Assembly: GCF_000015205.1 (NCBI RefSeq)
Contig: NC_008701.1
Coordinates: 1,677,436-1,741,435, forward strand
DNA: 64,000 nucleotides
Direction of reading: 5' to 3'
From: Pyrobaculum islandicum DSM 4184
GTDB lineage: Archaea; Thermoproteota; Thermoprotei; Thermoproteales; Thermoproteaceae
In this document: piece by piece, positions 8,060 through 16,490 of the stretch
Layout: each line of letters starts with the position of its first letter
How positions within the stretch are numbered: the first letter of the stretch is position 1
The notes under the pieces: generated by a model
The model's database searches: none
What the model saw: the letters and a program-made list of their open reading frames with translations, nothing else
Told to the model about the DNA's origin: nothing
Made by a program: the position numbers and the translations under genes

Positions 8060-8136
8060 CCATTGTCTCAACTCTTTAACCTACGTGCCCAATTTTTCTA
8101 TTTATAACTTTCAGAAGTATTTTCGGGATAGAAACA

Positions 8137-8145
8137 TTTATAAAT
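8137..8145 (+). promoter_or_regulatory. TATA box of the peroxiredoxin gene
   Basis: TTTATAAAT with purine-rich GAAACA just upstream, centred about 24 bases before ATG 8165. This spacing puts the transcription start at or next to the start codon, so the message is probably leaderless. Confidence 0.65.
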
Positions 8146-8164
8146 TCAAATAGAATTTGTATCT

Positions 8165-8803
8165 ATGCCAGAAGTAAAAGGCCCGTACCTGGGGATGAAA
8201 ATTCCGGAAGATCTATGCTTCAGTACAGACGCCGGGAGGAGGTGCTTCCGTGACTACAGGGGCAAGTGGCTACTCTTGTTTAGCCACCCCGGCGACTTTA
8301 CGCCAGTCTGCACGACAGAGTTTATCGCCTTTGCAAAGAAATATGAGGAGTTTAAGAAGAGGGGGGTCGAGCTACTTGGCCTTAGTGTAGATACCGATAT
8401 AAGCCACATAGAGTGGAAGAGGCAGATAAAACAGCTGTGGGGTGTCGAGATTCCATTTCCAATAATCTCCGACGTGCCAGATTTCCAAGTAGCAAATTTG
8501 TTTAACGCAATTCCACCAGGCACAACAGCCACCGTAAGAATGGTGGCGTTAATAGACCCAGAGCTAAAGCTAGTTTGGTTCGCCCTATATCCGTTGACAA
8601 ATGGCAGAAATATCGACGAGATTCTGCGCATTATTGACGCGATACAGTTCACGTACAAATACGGCTATGCCACTCCAGCCGACTGGAGGCCAGGCGACCC
8701 AGTAATAGTCCCACCGCCACATACTTACGAAGAAGCCGAGAAGAGACTAAAGGAGGCCGGAATCGAGTGCAAGACCTGGTGGTTCTGTACAAAGAAACTG
8801 TAA
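8165..8803 (+). CDS. peroxiredoxin (Prx6-like)
   Basis: A 212-residue thiol peroxidase that reduces peroxides. The peroxidatic cysteine is in the motif DFTPVCTTEF near residue 49, and the Prx6-type C-terminal extension (about residues 165-212) carries two more cysteines (IECKTWWFC), as in archaeal Prx6-like enzymes that form rings of dimers. Length is normal for the group. It has a strong TATA box at 8137-8145 and a T-run right after the stop, so it is probably a single-gene transcript that is highly expressed. Confidence 0.92.
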   Translation: MPEVKGPYLGMKIPEDLCFSTDAGRRCFRDYRGKWLLLFSHPGDFTPVCTTEFIAFAKKYEEFKKRGVELLGLSVDTDISHIEWKRQIKQLWGVEIPFPIISDVPDFQVANLFNAIPPGTTATVRMVALIDPELKLVWFALYPLTNGRNIDEILRIIDAIQFTYKYGYATPADWRPGDPVIVPPPHTYEEAEKRLKEAGIECKTWWFCTKKL

Positions 8804-8804
8804 A

Positions 8805-8816
8805 TTTTTTTCTCTT
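8805..8816 (+). terminator. T-rich terminator after peroxiredoxin
   Basis: A run of seven T followed by CTCTT directly behind the TAA of the peroxiredoxin gene. Archaeal RNA polymerase terminates at such T-tracts without needing a hairpin. Confidence 0.5.
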
Positions 8817-8831
8817 CACCTTCTCTTTCTT

Positions 8832-9332
8832 GTGGTTGTTGCCGGAGTCGACCTTTCGGTGCGTAGACCTTCTGCCGTTGCTGTATTTGAGGAATGTGAC
8901 CTCCTCTACCTAGGGCTTGGGCTAGGCGACGGAGATGTCGTCAAGCTCGTCGGCTTGTTTAAGCCTGCTGTTGTGGCTATAGACGCCCCCCTCTCTATGC
9001 CGCCGGGGGGGCGCGGCTTGAGAGATGTGGAGAGGGAGTTGAGGAGACTCGGCTTTAGGCTTCTGCCGCCCATGATGGGGGGTATGGCTAAACTTACCGA
9101 GAGGGGGGTTAGGCTTGCGGGCGCGTTAGAGGGCGTGGTGATAGAGGTGCACCCAACGACGAGCTTAAAGGCGATGGGGCTGTCTAGGAGGGCTGTAGAG
9201 AGGTGGCTGGGCCTGCGCCAGAGGGATCTCGTCGATGCGGCGGCTGCGGCACTGACGGCTGTGGCGTATACAAGGGGGGCCTACAGGAGGTTCGGCCCCT
9301 TTGTCCTCCCCACGGCCAGGGTCTGTCTCTAG
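8832..9332 (+). CDS. DUF429 family protein (predicted RNase H-fold nuclease)
   Basis: A 166-residue protein with the DUF429 pattern: GVDLSVRRPSAVAV at the N-terminus (first acidic residue of an RNase H-like fold), AIDAPLSMP near residue 56, EVHPTTSLKAMG near 98 and RDLVDAAAAALTA near 135 (last acidic residue). The family is predicted to be a nuclease; no activity is assigned here. GTG 8832 is the first start in frame. The gene is GC-rich, unlike the genes to its left, and its last bases overlap the convergent flavoprotein gene. Confidence 0.72.
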   Translation: MVVAGVDLSVRRPSAVAVFEECDLLYLGLGLGDGDVVKLVGLFKPAVVAIDAPLSMPPGGRGLRDVERELRRLGFRLLPPMMGGMAKLTERGVRLAGALEGVVIEVHPTTSLKAMGLSRRAVERWLGLRQRDLVDAAAAALTAVAYTRGAYRRFGPFVLPTARVCL

Positions 9333-10420
9333 CGGCGGAAGCGGCGCGCGGTAAGGGCCTCTACCCCGGGCTTCCCGAGGGCTAGGTCTGCGGCCAGCTT
9401 TCCCAGGGCTGGGCCGTATGTCCAGCCGAGTCTACAAGCCCCTGTTACAATCACGACCTCGCCTACCTTGTCCACTATGGGGAACCCGTCTGGGGTACAA
9501 GGCCTGTAGCCCACTGACATGTCTAACACCTCGAAGTTGCCCAAGACCTCCCGGGCTCTTTGCAACACCCTGGCAGAGGGACTGTGATCTTCCGTGCCAT
9601 CTAGGTCGAACCTACCCGTTACCTTTGTCCACTTGGGGAGGGGCACCACCGCGACCCCCTTGGTCATTTCTATAAACATGCTTTGGGCTTTGGCTGTGGT
9701 TCTGAAGCCGTACCCCTTAAACGGGGCGACTGGGATTCCGAATTTCCTCGCCCAGTAGCCGGCAGCCACCACGACTGCGTCTGCCTTCACCACGTCGCCG
9801 CCCTCTAGCCAGACCTCCCGGCCGGCCACCTCCTGCGCCCTCCTCCTCACCATCTGGACCCCCTGTAGCTCTCTAAGCATTCTAGCCACGAAGTCTTCTG
9901 TAGATAACTTCGCGGCGTCTAAATACACCAGCGCCTCTCTGCCACAACATCTGCCCGTCTCCACCTTCGGCGATAGGGGATCGCGTTTGGCCTCTTCCAG
10001 CGCCGCCGCCACGTCTATCCCCACCTCATAGAGAGGCTCTTCTGAGTAAGCGAAGTCATTCTCTGCCTCAGCCAGCGCCCTGTACTGACGCCAGGAGTAT
10101 TCGCCGAGAGTTTTTATAGCTTCCCACATGTCTTGTGTAGGCTCCCTACCCCACGCCCTGAGGTATGCCGAAATCCAACGCCAGTCCCAAGTCTTTATCC
10201 TCGCGTCGCCACGGAGAGCCATAGAGAGGTACCTCTTGGGGTAGGACCTCACGTTTATCCGGTTTATCACAAAGCGTGTGAACTCCAGAATGCCCGCCGC
10301 CGCCTTAGACCAGCCGCCTGGCTCTCCCTGCTCGATTATCACCACGTCTGCGCCTTGTTGTCTCAGATGGTATGCTGTAAAAAGGCCGATAATTCCACCT
10401 CCAACGATGGCAACCTTCAT
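9329..10420 (-). CDS. FAD-dependent amine dehydrogenase (D-amino-acid/D-proline type)
   Basis: A 363-residue flavoprotein of the D-amino-acid oxidase superfamily. The Rossmann motif VGGGIIGLFTAYHL is at the N-terminus, with the acidic end of strand 2 in VVIIEQGEPGG, and a C-terminal FAD loop in GACRLGWTYGPALG. Dye-linked D-proline dehydrogenases of this fold are known from Pyrobaculum, so a dehydrogenase that feeds a quinone or other acceptor is more likely than an oxidase (inference). ATG 10420 is chosen because it starts the Rossmann strand. It is divergent from an amino-acid binding protein, which fits a role in amino-acid use. Confidence 0.82.
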   Translation of the reverse strand: MKVAIVGGGIIGLFTAYHLRQQGADVVIIEQGEPGGWSKAAAGILEFTRFVINRINVRSYPKRYLSMALRGDARIKTWDWRWISAYLRAWGREPTQDMWEAIKTLGEYSWRQYRALAEAENDFAYSEEPLYEVGIDVAAALEEAKRDPLSPKVETGRCCGREALVYLDAAKLSTEDFVARMLRELQGVQMVRRRAQEVAGREVWLEGGDVVKADAVVVAAGYWARKFGIPVAPFKGYGFRTTAKAQSMFIEMTKGVAVVPLPKWTKVTGRFDLDGTEDHSPSARVLQRAREVLGNFEVLDMSVGYRPCTPDGFPIVDKVGEVVIVTGACRLGWTYGPALGKLAADLALGKPGVEALTARRFRR

Positions 10421-10455
10421 GGCAAATGTTTTATACAGGATATTTATCAATTACC
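10421..10455. promoter_or_regulatory. 35-bp divergent promoter
   Basis: Only 35 bases part the two start codons. TTTTATAC (10429-10436) lies about 24 bases before ATG 10456 for the rightward gene, and on the other strand GATAAATATC lies about 24 bases before ATG 10420. The two TATA boxes therefore nearly interlock, so binding of one complex should hinder the other. Confidence 0.55.
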
Positions 10456-11334
10456 ATGAAGTCTGTGGCTGTCTCAATAGCGGCGTTGCTCATAGGTCTC
10501 GTCTTGGGCTACCTCGTTGGCTTCTCCACGGCGCCGAAGGCTTCCATAGCGGCTACAACCACTACGCCGAGCGCTACTGCGACAACTGCCACGCCCTCCT
10601 CTCCCCAAGCGGCTTGTCCAGTTTCTGTCGACGTTATTAAGAAGAGGGGGAAGTTAATAGTTGGCACAGACGCCACGTGGCCTCCCTGGGAATGGGTTAT
10701 GGGCGACAAGATAGTGGGCTGGGATATAGACATCGCCCGCGAGATCGCGAAGGCCCTGGGGGTTCAGCTGGAGATTAGAGATATGAGATTCGCCGGCCTT
10801 TTAGAGGCCGTTAGGAAGGGGGACGTGGATCTGGCCATCAGCGCCATCACCTGGACTTCTGAGAGGGAGAAAGTCCTCGAGTTCTCCATGCCGTATTATC
10901 TGGAGTCTATAGTAGTTGTGACTAAGGCTTCGCGCACAGATATAAACAAAGTGGAAGATCTCTATGGCAAGACCGTGGGTGTACAAATCGGCACAACCCA
11001 CGAAGAGTGGGCGGCTACAAACTTGGAGAAGCCCGGGAAGGCGACTGTGAGAAGGTACGACAAGGTGTACCCCTATATGGTCGAGGTGTTGAAGAGAGGC
11101 GACGTAGACGCGATAATCCTAGACCGCTCCATCGCCACAGCTCTTGTTAGAAAATTCCCCGATCTCAAGATCGCGTTTGAGCTTCCTGGTTCTGCAGGTT
11201 ACATCTCGGTGGCTATGCCTAAATGTGCCCAAGATCTTAAGCTAGTTGTAGATCAAGTAATTGAGAATCTTATGCAAACTGGTAAATTAGACGAGATTTT
11301 CCAGCGGAATTTCGAGCTATTTCTACAGTCGTAA
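10456..11334 (+). CDS. amino-acid ABC transporter substrate-binding protein (family 3)
   Basis: A 292-residue extracellular solute-binding protein. An N-terminal hydrophobic anchor (about residues 3-25) is followed by a Ser/Thr/Ala-rich linker (residues 30-50), as in crenarchaeal binding proteins held to the membrane. The domain proper has the family-3 pattern: LIVGTDATWPPWEW, GWDIDIAREIAKALG, DLAISAITWTSERE. These bind polar or basic amino acids. ATG 10456 is chosen from the TATA spacing. No permease or ATPase gene adjoins; the next gene encodes uS14. Confidence 0.85.
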   Translation: MKSVAVSIAALLIGLVLGYLVGFSTAPKASIAATTTTPSATATTATPSSPQAACPVSVDVIKKRGKLIVGTDATWPPWEWVMGDKIVGWDIDIAREIAKALGVQLEIRDMRFAGLLEAVRKGDVDLAISAITWTSEREKVLEFSMPYYLESIVVVTKASRTDINKVEDLYGKTVGVQIGTTHEEWAATNLEKPGKATVRRYDKVYPYMVEVLKRGDVDAIILDRSIATALVRKFPDLKIAFELPGSAGYISVAMPKCAQDLKLVVDQVIENLMQTGKLDEIFQRNFELFLQS

Positions 11335-11364
11335 AATTTTAAATACACCCCCCTTTTTCCGGCT

Positions 11365-11529
11365 GTGCCGTCTACAAAACCTCCAAAGGAGAGGCCCTAC
11401 GGCAAGAGCAAGATAAGGTGTATTAGATGTGGCACTAGAGAGGCTGTGATACGTAAATACGGGCTGTATTTATGTAGGAGGTGTTTCCGAGAGGTAGCTC
11501 CACAACTTGGCTTTAGAAAATACTATTAA
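11365..11529 (+). CDS. rps14: 30S ribosomal protein uS14 (zinc type)
   Basis: A 54-residue protein from GTG 11365 with the four zinc cysteines of the S14 Z-type (CIRC near residue 19 and CRRC near 37) and the conserved tail QLGFRKYY. It binds 16S rRNA in the head of the small subunit. It is followed at 108 bases by uS8, the usual order of the archaeal spc-like cluster. Confidence 0.93.
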   Translation: MPSTKPPKERPYGKSKIRCIRCGTREAVIRKYGLYLCRRCFREVAPQLGFRKYY

Positions 11530-11637
11530 CAAAACTCTCCGTCACTAGCTTATATTCGAGAGCAGTGGTATTTTTGTCGCCTTTCTAGATCTGGAGTTAG
11601 GCGAAATGTTTTTAAAGGTAGGGGGTTCGCGGAGACG

Positions 11638-12030
11638 ATGGTGATGCTTGACCTGCTCTCTAACGCCTTGATCCAGATTAAAAATGCAGAGATAATGGGC
11701 AAGAAACAGGTAGTAATATGGCCTGTGAATAAACTAATCTACCATACATTAAGAGTACTTCAGCGTTATGGCTACGTTGGCGAAATAGAATATATCGACG
11801 ACGGGAGAGGTGGGAAATACGTAGTCCAGCTGCTTGGGAAGATCAACGACATCGGCCCAATAAGGCCTAGATACCCGGTGAAATATAGAGAGATTGTTCA
11901 ATGGGAGCAGAAGTTCCTCCCCGCTAGACAGATAGGAATTTTAGTCATCTCCACAAGCCAGGGCGTTATGTCTCATATCGAGGCTAAAGAGAGGAAAATC
12001 GGCGGCGTTCTATTAGCTTACGTTTACTAA
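11638..12030 (+). CDS. rps8: 30S ribosomal protein uS8
   Basis: A 130-residue protein with the archaeal S8 pattern: [15 protein letters not shown] at the start, [16 protein letters not shown], and the C-terminal [11 protein letters not shown]...GGVLLAYVY that contacts the central domain of 16S rRNA. The start could be ATG 11638 or ATG 11644 (MLDLLSNAL). Elsewhere in archaea uL6 usually follows; here it does not. Confidence 0.93.
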   Translation: MVMLDLLSNALIQIKNAEIMGKKQVVIWPVNKLIYHTLRVLQRYGYVGEIEYIDDGRGGKYVVQLLGKINDIGPIRPRYPVKYREIVQWEQKFLPARQIGILVISTSQGVMSHIEAKERKIGGVLLAYVY

Positions 12031-12122
12031 AGACGCTCCCCACCGCCCTCTCACTTCCTGGGATTTTCAAGCGCGTCAAGACTAGAGAACGTCTCTGAAG
12101 CCTCTCTATTTACAATTGAAAG

Positions 12123-12142
12123 CCCCGCCCTTTAGGGCAGGG
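12123..12142. repeat. IS200/IS605-like end hairpin, solo
   Basis: CCCCGCCC-TTTA-GGGCAGGG, preceded by TTTACAATTGAAAG, is the type of hairpin found at ends of IS200/IS605 elements. No transposase is left. It lies in the 225-bp gap between uS8 and eL32. Confidence 0.45.
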
Positions 12143-12255
12143 AGCGCGGTCGTAGCCCTCGTAGGGGGTCTTACAACGCGGTAAGTTTCGCCTTTCAAGA
12201 GATCGTGCTAAGAAATAGCGATGAAATTTAAATACTCTTTTACTCCCCGTTTTTC

Positions 12256-12717
12256 GTGTCTGCGAGACCTAGGAGAGAGCTCCCACAGCCCCTTAGGAGA
12301 TTGCTTAGGCTAAGGCTTTTACTTAAGAGGAAGAAGCCTGACTTCGTGCGTATAGACCAGTGGAGGTATAAGAGGATTGAGGATAGTGGATGGAGGAACC
12401 AGAGGTCGCTTGACAATAAGATTAGGAGAAAGTGGAAGGGCTGGCCTAAGCCTGTGGAGGTAGGCTACCGCAAGCCTGCCGCCGTACGCGGCCTACACCC
12501 CAGCGGCTTTGTAGAAGCTATTGTACATAGCCCAGAGGAGCTGAGTAAACTAGACCCCAAGATACACGCCGTTAGAATAGGGAGGACAGTGGGGCTAAAG
12601 AAAAGACTTGAGATTGTGAAAAAGGCGCGAGAGCTGGGATTCTACGTGCTTAATCCTGGGAAAAGGGTGGAGGAGCTGTTGAAGAAAGAGTTAAATAAGG
12701 CCCAGTCTAGCCAATAG
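12256..12717 (+). CDS. rpl32e: 50S ribosomal protein eL32
   Basis: A 153-residue basic protein. The eL32 core is clear: FVRIDQWRYKRIEDSGWRNQ, then RKWKGWPKPVEVGYRKP and RGLHPSGFVEAIVHS, and a lysine-rich C-terminal helix. GTG 12256 follows a TATA-like TTTAAATAC. Two bases part its stop from the start of eL19, so the eL32-eL19-uL18 genes are one transcript. Confidence 0.93.
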   Translation: MSARPRRELPQPLRRLLRLRLLLKRKKPDFVRIDQWRYKRIEDSGWRNQRSLDNKIRRKWKGWPKPVEVGYRKPAAVRGLHPSGFVEAIVHSPEELSKLDPKIHAVRIGRTVGLKKRLEIVKKARELGFYVLNPGKRVEELLKKELNKAQSSQ

Positions 12718-12719
12718 GT

Positions 12720-13163
12720 ATGGTCGATGTGAAAAGACTTGCGGCAGAAATCTTGGGAGTTGGGGTAAGTAGGGTAAAGATATCGCCTGAAGCCGCCGAG
12801 AGGTTAGAAGAGGTGGTTACTAAAGACGATGTAAGAGCGCTCATAGACCAAGGGCTTATTTGGGCTGAGCAGAAAAAAGGCGTATCTAGAGGACGTTGGC
12901 GTATTAGACATGAGAAAAAGAAGGAGGGGAGGAGGAGGGGACACGGTAGCCGCAAGGGGAGGAGGACAGACGAAGAAGAGGTGTGGAAAAACAAAGTGAG
13001 GGCCATGAGGAGATTTCTAAATACTTTGAAGAAAAAGGGCTTGATAGAACCTAGAGTCTGGAGACAGCTATATAGGATGGTGAAGGGCAACTACTTCCGT
13101 GACTTAAGTCACTTGAAGATGTATATAAACGAACATAAGCTAGCGAAAGAGCCTGTACGGTAA
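12720..13163 (+). CDS. rpl19e: 50S ribosomal protein eL19
   Basis: A 147-residue, extremely basic protein with the eL19 pattern: [33 protein letters not shown], then the Arg/Lys/Gly-rich stretch that threads into 23S rRNA, and a C-terminal helix ([19 protein letters not shown]). Start ATG 12720. One base parts its stop from the start of uL18. Confidence 0.94.
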   Translation: MVDVKRLAAEILGVGVSRVKISPEAAERLEEVVTKDDVRALIDQGLIWAEQKKGVSRGRWRIRHEKKKEGRRRGHGSRKGRRTDEEEVWKNKVRAMRRFLNTLKKKGLIEPRVWRQLYRMVKGNYFRDLSHLKMYINEHKLAKEPVR

Positions 13164-13164
13164 C

Positions 13165-13782
13165 ATGGCAAGAGGCCCTAGATATAAGGTTCCGTTTAGA
13201 AGGAGGAGGGAGGGCCTCACTAACTATAGGAAGAGGAGGAAGTTACTACTCTCTAAAAAGCCTAGGCTTGTGGTTAGGAAGACAAACAAACACATAATTG
13301 CTCAGGTCGTTGTGGCAAAGCCACAAGGCGACGTGACTATTGTAGGCATAGACACAAGGGCGCTTGCTAAATTCGGCTGGAAGGGAGATGAGAACAACAC
13401 CCCGGCCGCATACCTACTGGGGCTTATCGTTGGATACAAGGCGAGAATACGTGGTGTGAAAGAAGCTGTGCTTGACATAGGTCTTCACAGACCTGTGGCT
13501 GGGTCGAGAGTGTTTGCAGTGCTTAAGGGCGCTCTAGACGCCGGTTTAGAGATTCCCCATGGCGAAGAGATCATCCCCAGCGACGATAGAATATCTGGTA
13601 AACACATCGCGGAATATGCAGAAAAACTCAAGAAGGAAAACCCAGAGCTCTACAAGACGAGATTCTCTCGATACCTCCAGCGGGGATTAGCTCCAGAAGA
13701 GTTGCCTACTCACTTTGAGGAAGTGAAAAAGAAAATTATAGAGTATTACGAGGGAAAACTCGCCAAAGCTATAGCTCAGTAA
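13165..13782 (+). CDS. rpl18: 50S ribosomal protein uL18
   Basis: A 205-residue archaeal/eukaryal-type L18 that binds 5S rRNA: the basic N-terminus [18 protein letters not shown], the strand [16 protein letters not shown] and [23 protein letters not shown] 13165. In most archaea uS5, uL30 and uL15 follow; here a tRNA-Thr follows instead, so the cluster ends at this gene. Confidence 0.94.
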   Translation: MARGPRYKVPFRRRREGLTNYRKRRKLLLSKKPRLVVRKTNKHIIAQVVVAKPQGDVTIVGIDTRALAKFGWKGDENNTPAAYLLGLIVGYKARIRGVKEAVLDIGLHRPVAGSRVFAVLKGALDAGLEIPHGEEIIPSDDRISGKHIAEYAEKLKKENPELYKTRFSRYLQRGLAPEELPTHFEEVKKKIIEYYEGKLAKAIAQ

Positions 13783-13902
13783 TATATATATTCTTCCGAG
13801 GTTCTATCTTATAGAGTGCCGCTGGAGTGCCGCCCTAGGCGGCTCTATGATAGTCGGCCCCCCGGCCTTAAATTTTAAAAATAGCTATTTACATAAAGGC
13901 AA

Positions 13903-14011
13903 GCCCCGGTAGCTCAGCCCGGTCGGAGCGCCCTGGGGTAACGCCCCGCGTATGCCTTGTAGCTGTTGGCAAGACAGCGGGAGGTCCCGGGTTCGAATCC
14001 CGGCCGGGGCT
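13903..14011 (+). tRNA. tRNA-Thr(TGT) with two introns
   Basis: Acceptor GCCCCGG/CCGGGGC and T-arm CCGGG/CCCGG are clear, discriminator T. The anticodon stem CCC..GC/GCGGG closes if 13934-13953 is removed (20-nt intron at 29/30, pattern TGGGG..CCCCGCGTAT). A second, 14-nt intron (13962-13975) follows the anticodon at 37/38: CTTG pairs with CAAG to make the splicing helix. The mature loop is CTTGTAA, anticodon TGT. A T-run follows the gene. Confidence 0.88.
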
Positions 14012-14136
14012 TTTTATATCAAGTTGTCGTAGTCCAGTGTGTAGAGATCTATATTACGAGCGGGGGTAATGAACACTGGCGGGAAGAGGCGATAACGCCT
14101 AGGGTCATGGTTTTAATATCGTTTTTCTTCTGGCTT

Positions 14137-15132
14137 GTGGAGGTATTTGTATCTAGGACTTTAGTAGAATCCACCCGGTTGGTGTCGCAAAGACATGTAA
14201 ATCCACTTGGTATGTTATATGGCGGCTATATGTTACAGTGGGTTGTAGACGTCGGCAGTGTAGCGGCTATGAATTTCGCCGAGGGAGATGTGGTACTTGG
14301 GTTTTTAGACAGGATGCATTTTGTCACCCCGGTGAGGGCCGGCGATTTATTAACTTTCAGAGGCTGGGTTGTAAACGTCAGACGGAGTAGTATCTCTGTG
14401 TTAGTGGAGTCTTATGTAAAGAGAGGGGGCGAGACTAACTTGGCTACAGTAGGTAGAATGATATTTGTAAAACTTGGGCCTGGAGGAGAGCCTGCGCCTG
14501 TGGGGAAGAGGGTGATTTGCGACGTGGGATGGGAGGAGTTGTGTAGTTACTTCCAGAGGTGGAGGTCTGATATAGATGCGATAGTTGAAGGGGAAGAGCC
14601 CGGCGTAGAGGGAGATTGGCATTTAACAAGTAGCTTCTTAGCAATGCCTGAAGACTCTATCGATGGAGTCTTAATGTACGGCGGGAGACTTCTCTATAGA
14701 CTAGACGAGTTGGCGTTTATAGAGGCTTTTCAGTTTTACCCAGCTATATATGTGACAGCTAGCGTCAACAGAATTGTCTTTAGAAGGCCTATCTATGTTG
14801 GAGATATTGTCTCTGTTAAAACAGGGGTTACTCACGTTGGCTCTACAAGTCTAGAAATTGGCTTTGTAGTAGAGGCGTTTGGCCAGAGGGGCCGACGGAG
14901 AGTTGCCGACGGCTACTTTACTTTTGTCAATATGTCCGAGGGGAAGCCAAGCGAAATTAGGGTCCCGCCTAGAGGCGACGAAGCCGCTAGAAGAAGGAAA
15001 GAGGAGAGTGTGCAGGAGGCCAGGATGTTGAAGGGGCTTAGACCGCCCGCCGGGGCGGAGCCGTGGCTTCTTCAGCTGGCTAGGAGGTGGTTGAGGAGCT
15101 CCTCAAGCTCGTCTTTAAGGGCTGAGGTGTAG
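14137..15132 (+). CDS. acyl-CoA thioesterase, double hotdog
   Basis: A 331-residue protein with two 4HBT-type hotdog domains. The first (residues about 15-115) has HVNPLGMLYGGYMLQWVVD and the helix that follows; the second (about 170-270) begins SIDGVLMYGGRLLYRLDE, with PAIYVTASVNRIVFRRPI. Such enzymes hydrolyse acyl-CoA thioesters. The frame is open further upstream through the tRNA-Thr gene, but GTG 14137 is chosen because TTTTAATATC lies about 25 bases ahead. The C-terminus is Arg/Ser-rich and ends close to an IS remnant. Confidence 0.85.
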   Translation: MEVFVSRTLVESTRLVSQRHVNPLGMLYGGYMLQWVVDVGSVAAMNFAEGDVVLGFLDRMHFVTPVRAGDLLTFRGWVVNVRRSSISVLVESYVKRGGETNLATVGRMIFVKLGPGGEPAPVGKRVICDVGWEELCSYFQRWRSDIDAIVEGEEPGVEGDWHLTSSFLAMPEDSIDGVLMYGGRLLYRLDELAFIEAFQFYPAIYVTASVNRIVFRRPIYVGDIVSVKTGVTHVGSTSLEIGFVVEAFGQRGRRRVADGYFTFVNMSEGKPSEIRVPPRGDEAARRRKEESVQEARMLKGLRPPAGAEPWLLQLARRWLRSSSSSSLRAEV

Positions 15133-15225
15133 TAGAGACGGACAGCCCCTATGGCTGTCGCAACGTCACCACCTTCAGACATAAATCTAACACAAGAGCT
15201 TAATGATATATTTTACTTACGACAG

Positions 15226-15290
15226 CCGTCTGTCCCTAGGCGTCGCCTAGGGACTTTCTCCTCGCCCACGCCTTCGTCAGCAACCAAACT
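15226..15290 (-). mobile_element. tnpB right-end remnant
   Basis: Reading leftward, this copy keeps codons for the last residues of TnpB (GGCGTGGGCGAGGAGAAAG) and a perfect hairpin GTCCCTAGGCG/CGCCTAGGGAC at 15232-15254, followed by ACAGACGG. Further to the right similarity to the intact tnpB fades out. No transposase frame remains. It lies in the 334-bp gap between the thioesterase and the next gene; the rest of that gap shows nothing clear. Confidence 0.65.
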
Positions 15291-15466
15291 ATCTCTAGTG
15301 CAGGCTTGTCGAACGCGAAAGCCGCGTGGCGGGATGCCGAGGTCATCCAAGCGCCGCATAGAACATAAAAGATGGTTTGCCGACGTAGTCTCTTGTCGTA
15401 GATCTGCCGACGTTACACGCGTTATAGACATTGTTGAAAAAGTTGTATATTAATAGCTACGCGTTA

Positions 15467-16270
15467 GTGATAAACGTGTCTACAGCTCTTGACGCAGGAG
15501 TCGCCGGAAGCCGTTACCTACGTCTCCTATTGAAACAAAACGAGGTAAAGGTAGACGATGCCCTGGGAAGGATATATCAGCTATTAGCTGAGCTAGGCTA
15601 TTTTGTAAAACGTGGCGATAAATACAAGCGTACAAACAAAGTGTTGCCTACTGTATCTAGCCGTCTACTCGGCGCAGTTTTTGACGACATAATCATCCCC
15701 CATCTCCTTGGCGAAGCCTTTAGACTAAATCACGAGGCGCTTTTTGCCGCAACAGCACTTTTCCAATCGCTAAGAGTAAGAGCGTCGACGAAAATAGGTA
15801 GAGGAGAGCTGGCGCTGGTGGCGGGCTGGCTTCCCTGTGGCTTCTCTACAGAGATATCTGCAGCAACGGGGGCAGACCTTGTGGTATTAGACGAACACTG
15901 GGAAGTCTTAGCGCTTGAGGAAGAGCGCGTCTCAATACGGTTACCTCTAGAGCTGGAAAAAATCGGCGAATCTATGTCCGTCTCTCTCTACGTCAGCTTT
16001 GAGGTAGGGCGTATAGACGATCTACCCGCGGACAAATATGGGCTGTTCTCCTTCGCAATTATATGCCACAGGGGAGTAGATTTAAAAAGAGTCCGGGAGC
16101 TGGCGAAGAGAGTATATAGGGTAAATTTCATGGGAGCCCTCGGGATATTTGCAGACCTTATCTCAGAGACGTTAGGCCTAGGCAGAGGCGAAGAATGCGG
16201 CCGGGGTGGGAAGATTATATATAGAGACTCAGACCTCTGTATAACAGATGTATCGAAAGAAGGAGAGTAA
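15467..16270 (+). CDS. hypothetical protein with winged-helix-like N-terminus
   Basis: A 267-residue protein. Residues about 10-60 (YLRLLLKQNEVKVDDALGRIYQ, wing-like YFVKRGDKYKRTNKV) resemble a winged helix; the rest is mixed alpha/beta and unknown. GTG 15467 is chosen because TATATTAAT lies about 20-25 bases ahead; the frame is open further. Its last 23 bases overlap the GTPase frame, so the two are translated from one message. I do not recognise the family; it may be the partner or regulator of the GTPase. Confidence 0.5.
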   Translation: MINVSTALDAGVAGSRYLRLLLKQNEVKVDDALGRIYQLLAELGYFVKRGDKYKRTNKVLPTVSSRLLGAVFDDIIIPHLLGEAFRLNHEALFAATALFQSLRVRASTKIGRGELALVAGWLPCGFSTEISAATGADLVVLDEHWEVLALEEERVSIRLPLELEKIGESMSVSLYVSFEVGRIDDLPADKYGLFSFAIICHRGVDLKRVRELAKRVYRVNFMGALGIFADLISETLGLGRGEECGRGGKIIYRDSDLCITDVSKEGE

Positions 16271-16490
16271 CCCAGTTGTTTTTATGGGCGTCGGCGAAGT
16301 TGGAAAAACCACATATATCTATAGGATACTCGGGATTGCAAAAACGCCGAGAGTTACCCGGAGGCCCGGCGTCTATCAGATAGTAGTTGGAAACAAGGAG
16401 TTGTATCTCGTAGATACGCCAGGTCAATACGCCGTAGAAGTAGCACAAAAATATTACAAGGCTATGAGGGTCTTTGGTATTTCGACCTAA
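16248..16490 (+). CDS. Ras-like small GTPase, N-terminal fragment
   Basis: This 80-residue frame has the G1 P-loop MGVGEVGKTTY and the G3 motif LVDTPGQ of small GTPases such as the archaeal Ras/Arf-like group. It stops at TAA right after switch II (VFGIST). In other frames the expected continuation is visible: DLIVY and then YVVDQSFLDMKK, and after that the frame at 16491-17048 goes on in the original phase. The gene is therefore probably one GTPase gene broken by small indels; a sequencing error is the alternative. Confidence 0.55.
   Translation: MYRKKESNPVVFMGVGEVGKTTYIYRILGIAKTPRVTRRPGVYQIVVGNKELYLVDTPGQYAVEVAQKYYKAMRVFGIST

Noticed and set aside
13966-14136. Upstream extension of the thioesterase frame
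   Set aside because: The frame runs through tRNA-Thr; TATA spacing and homology put the start at GTG 14137.
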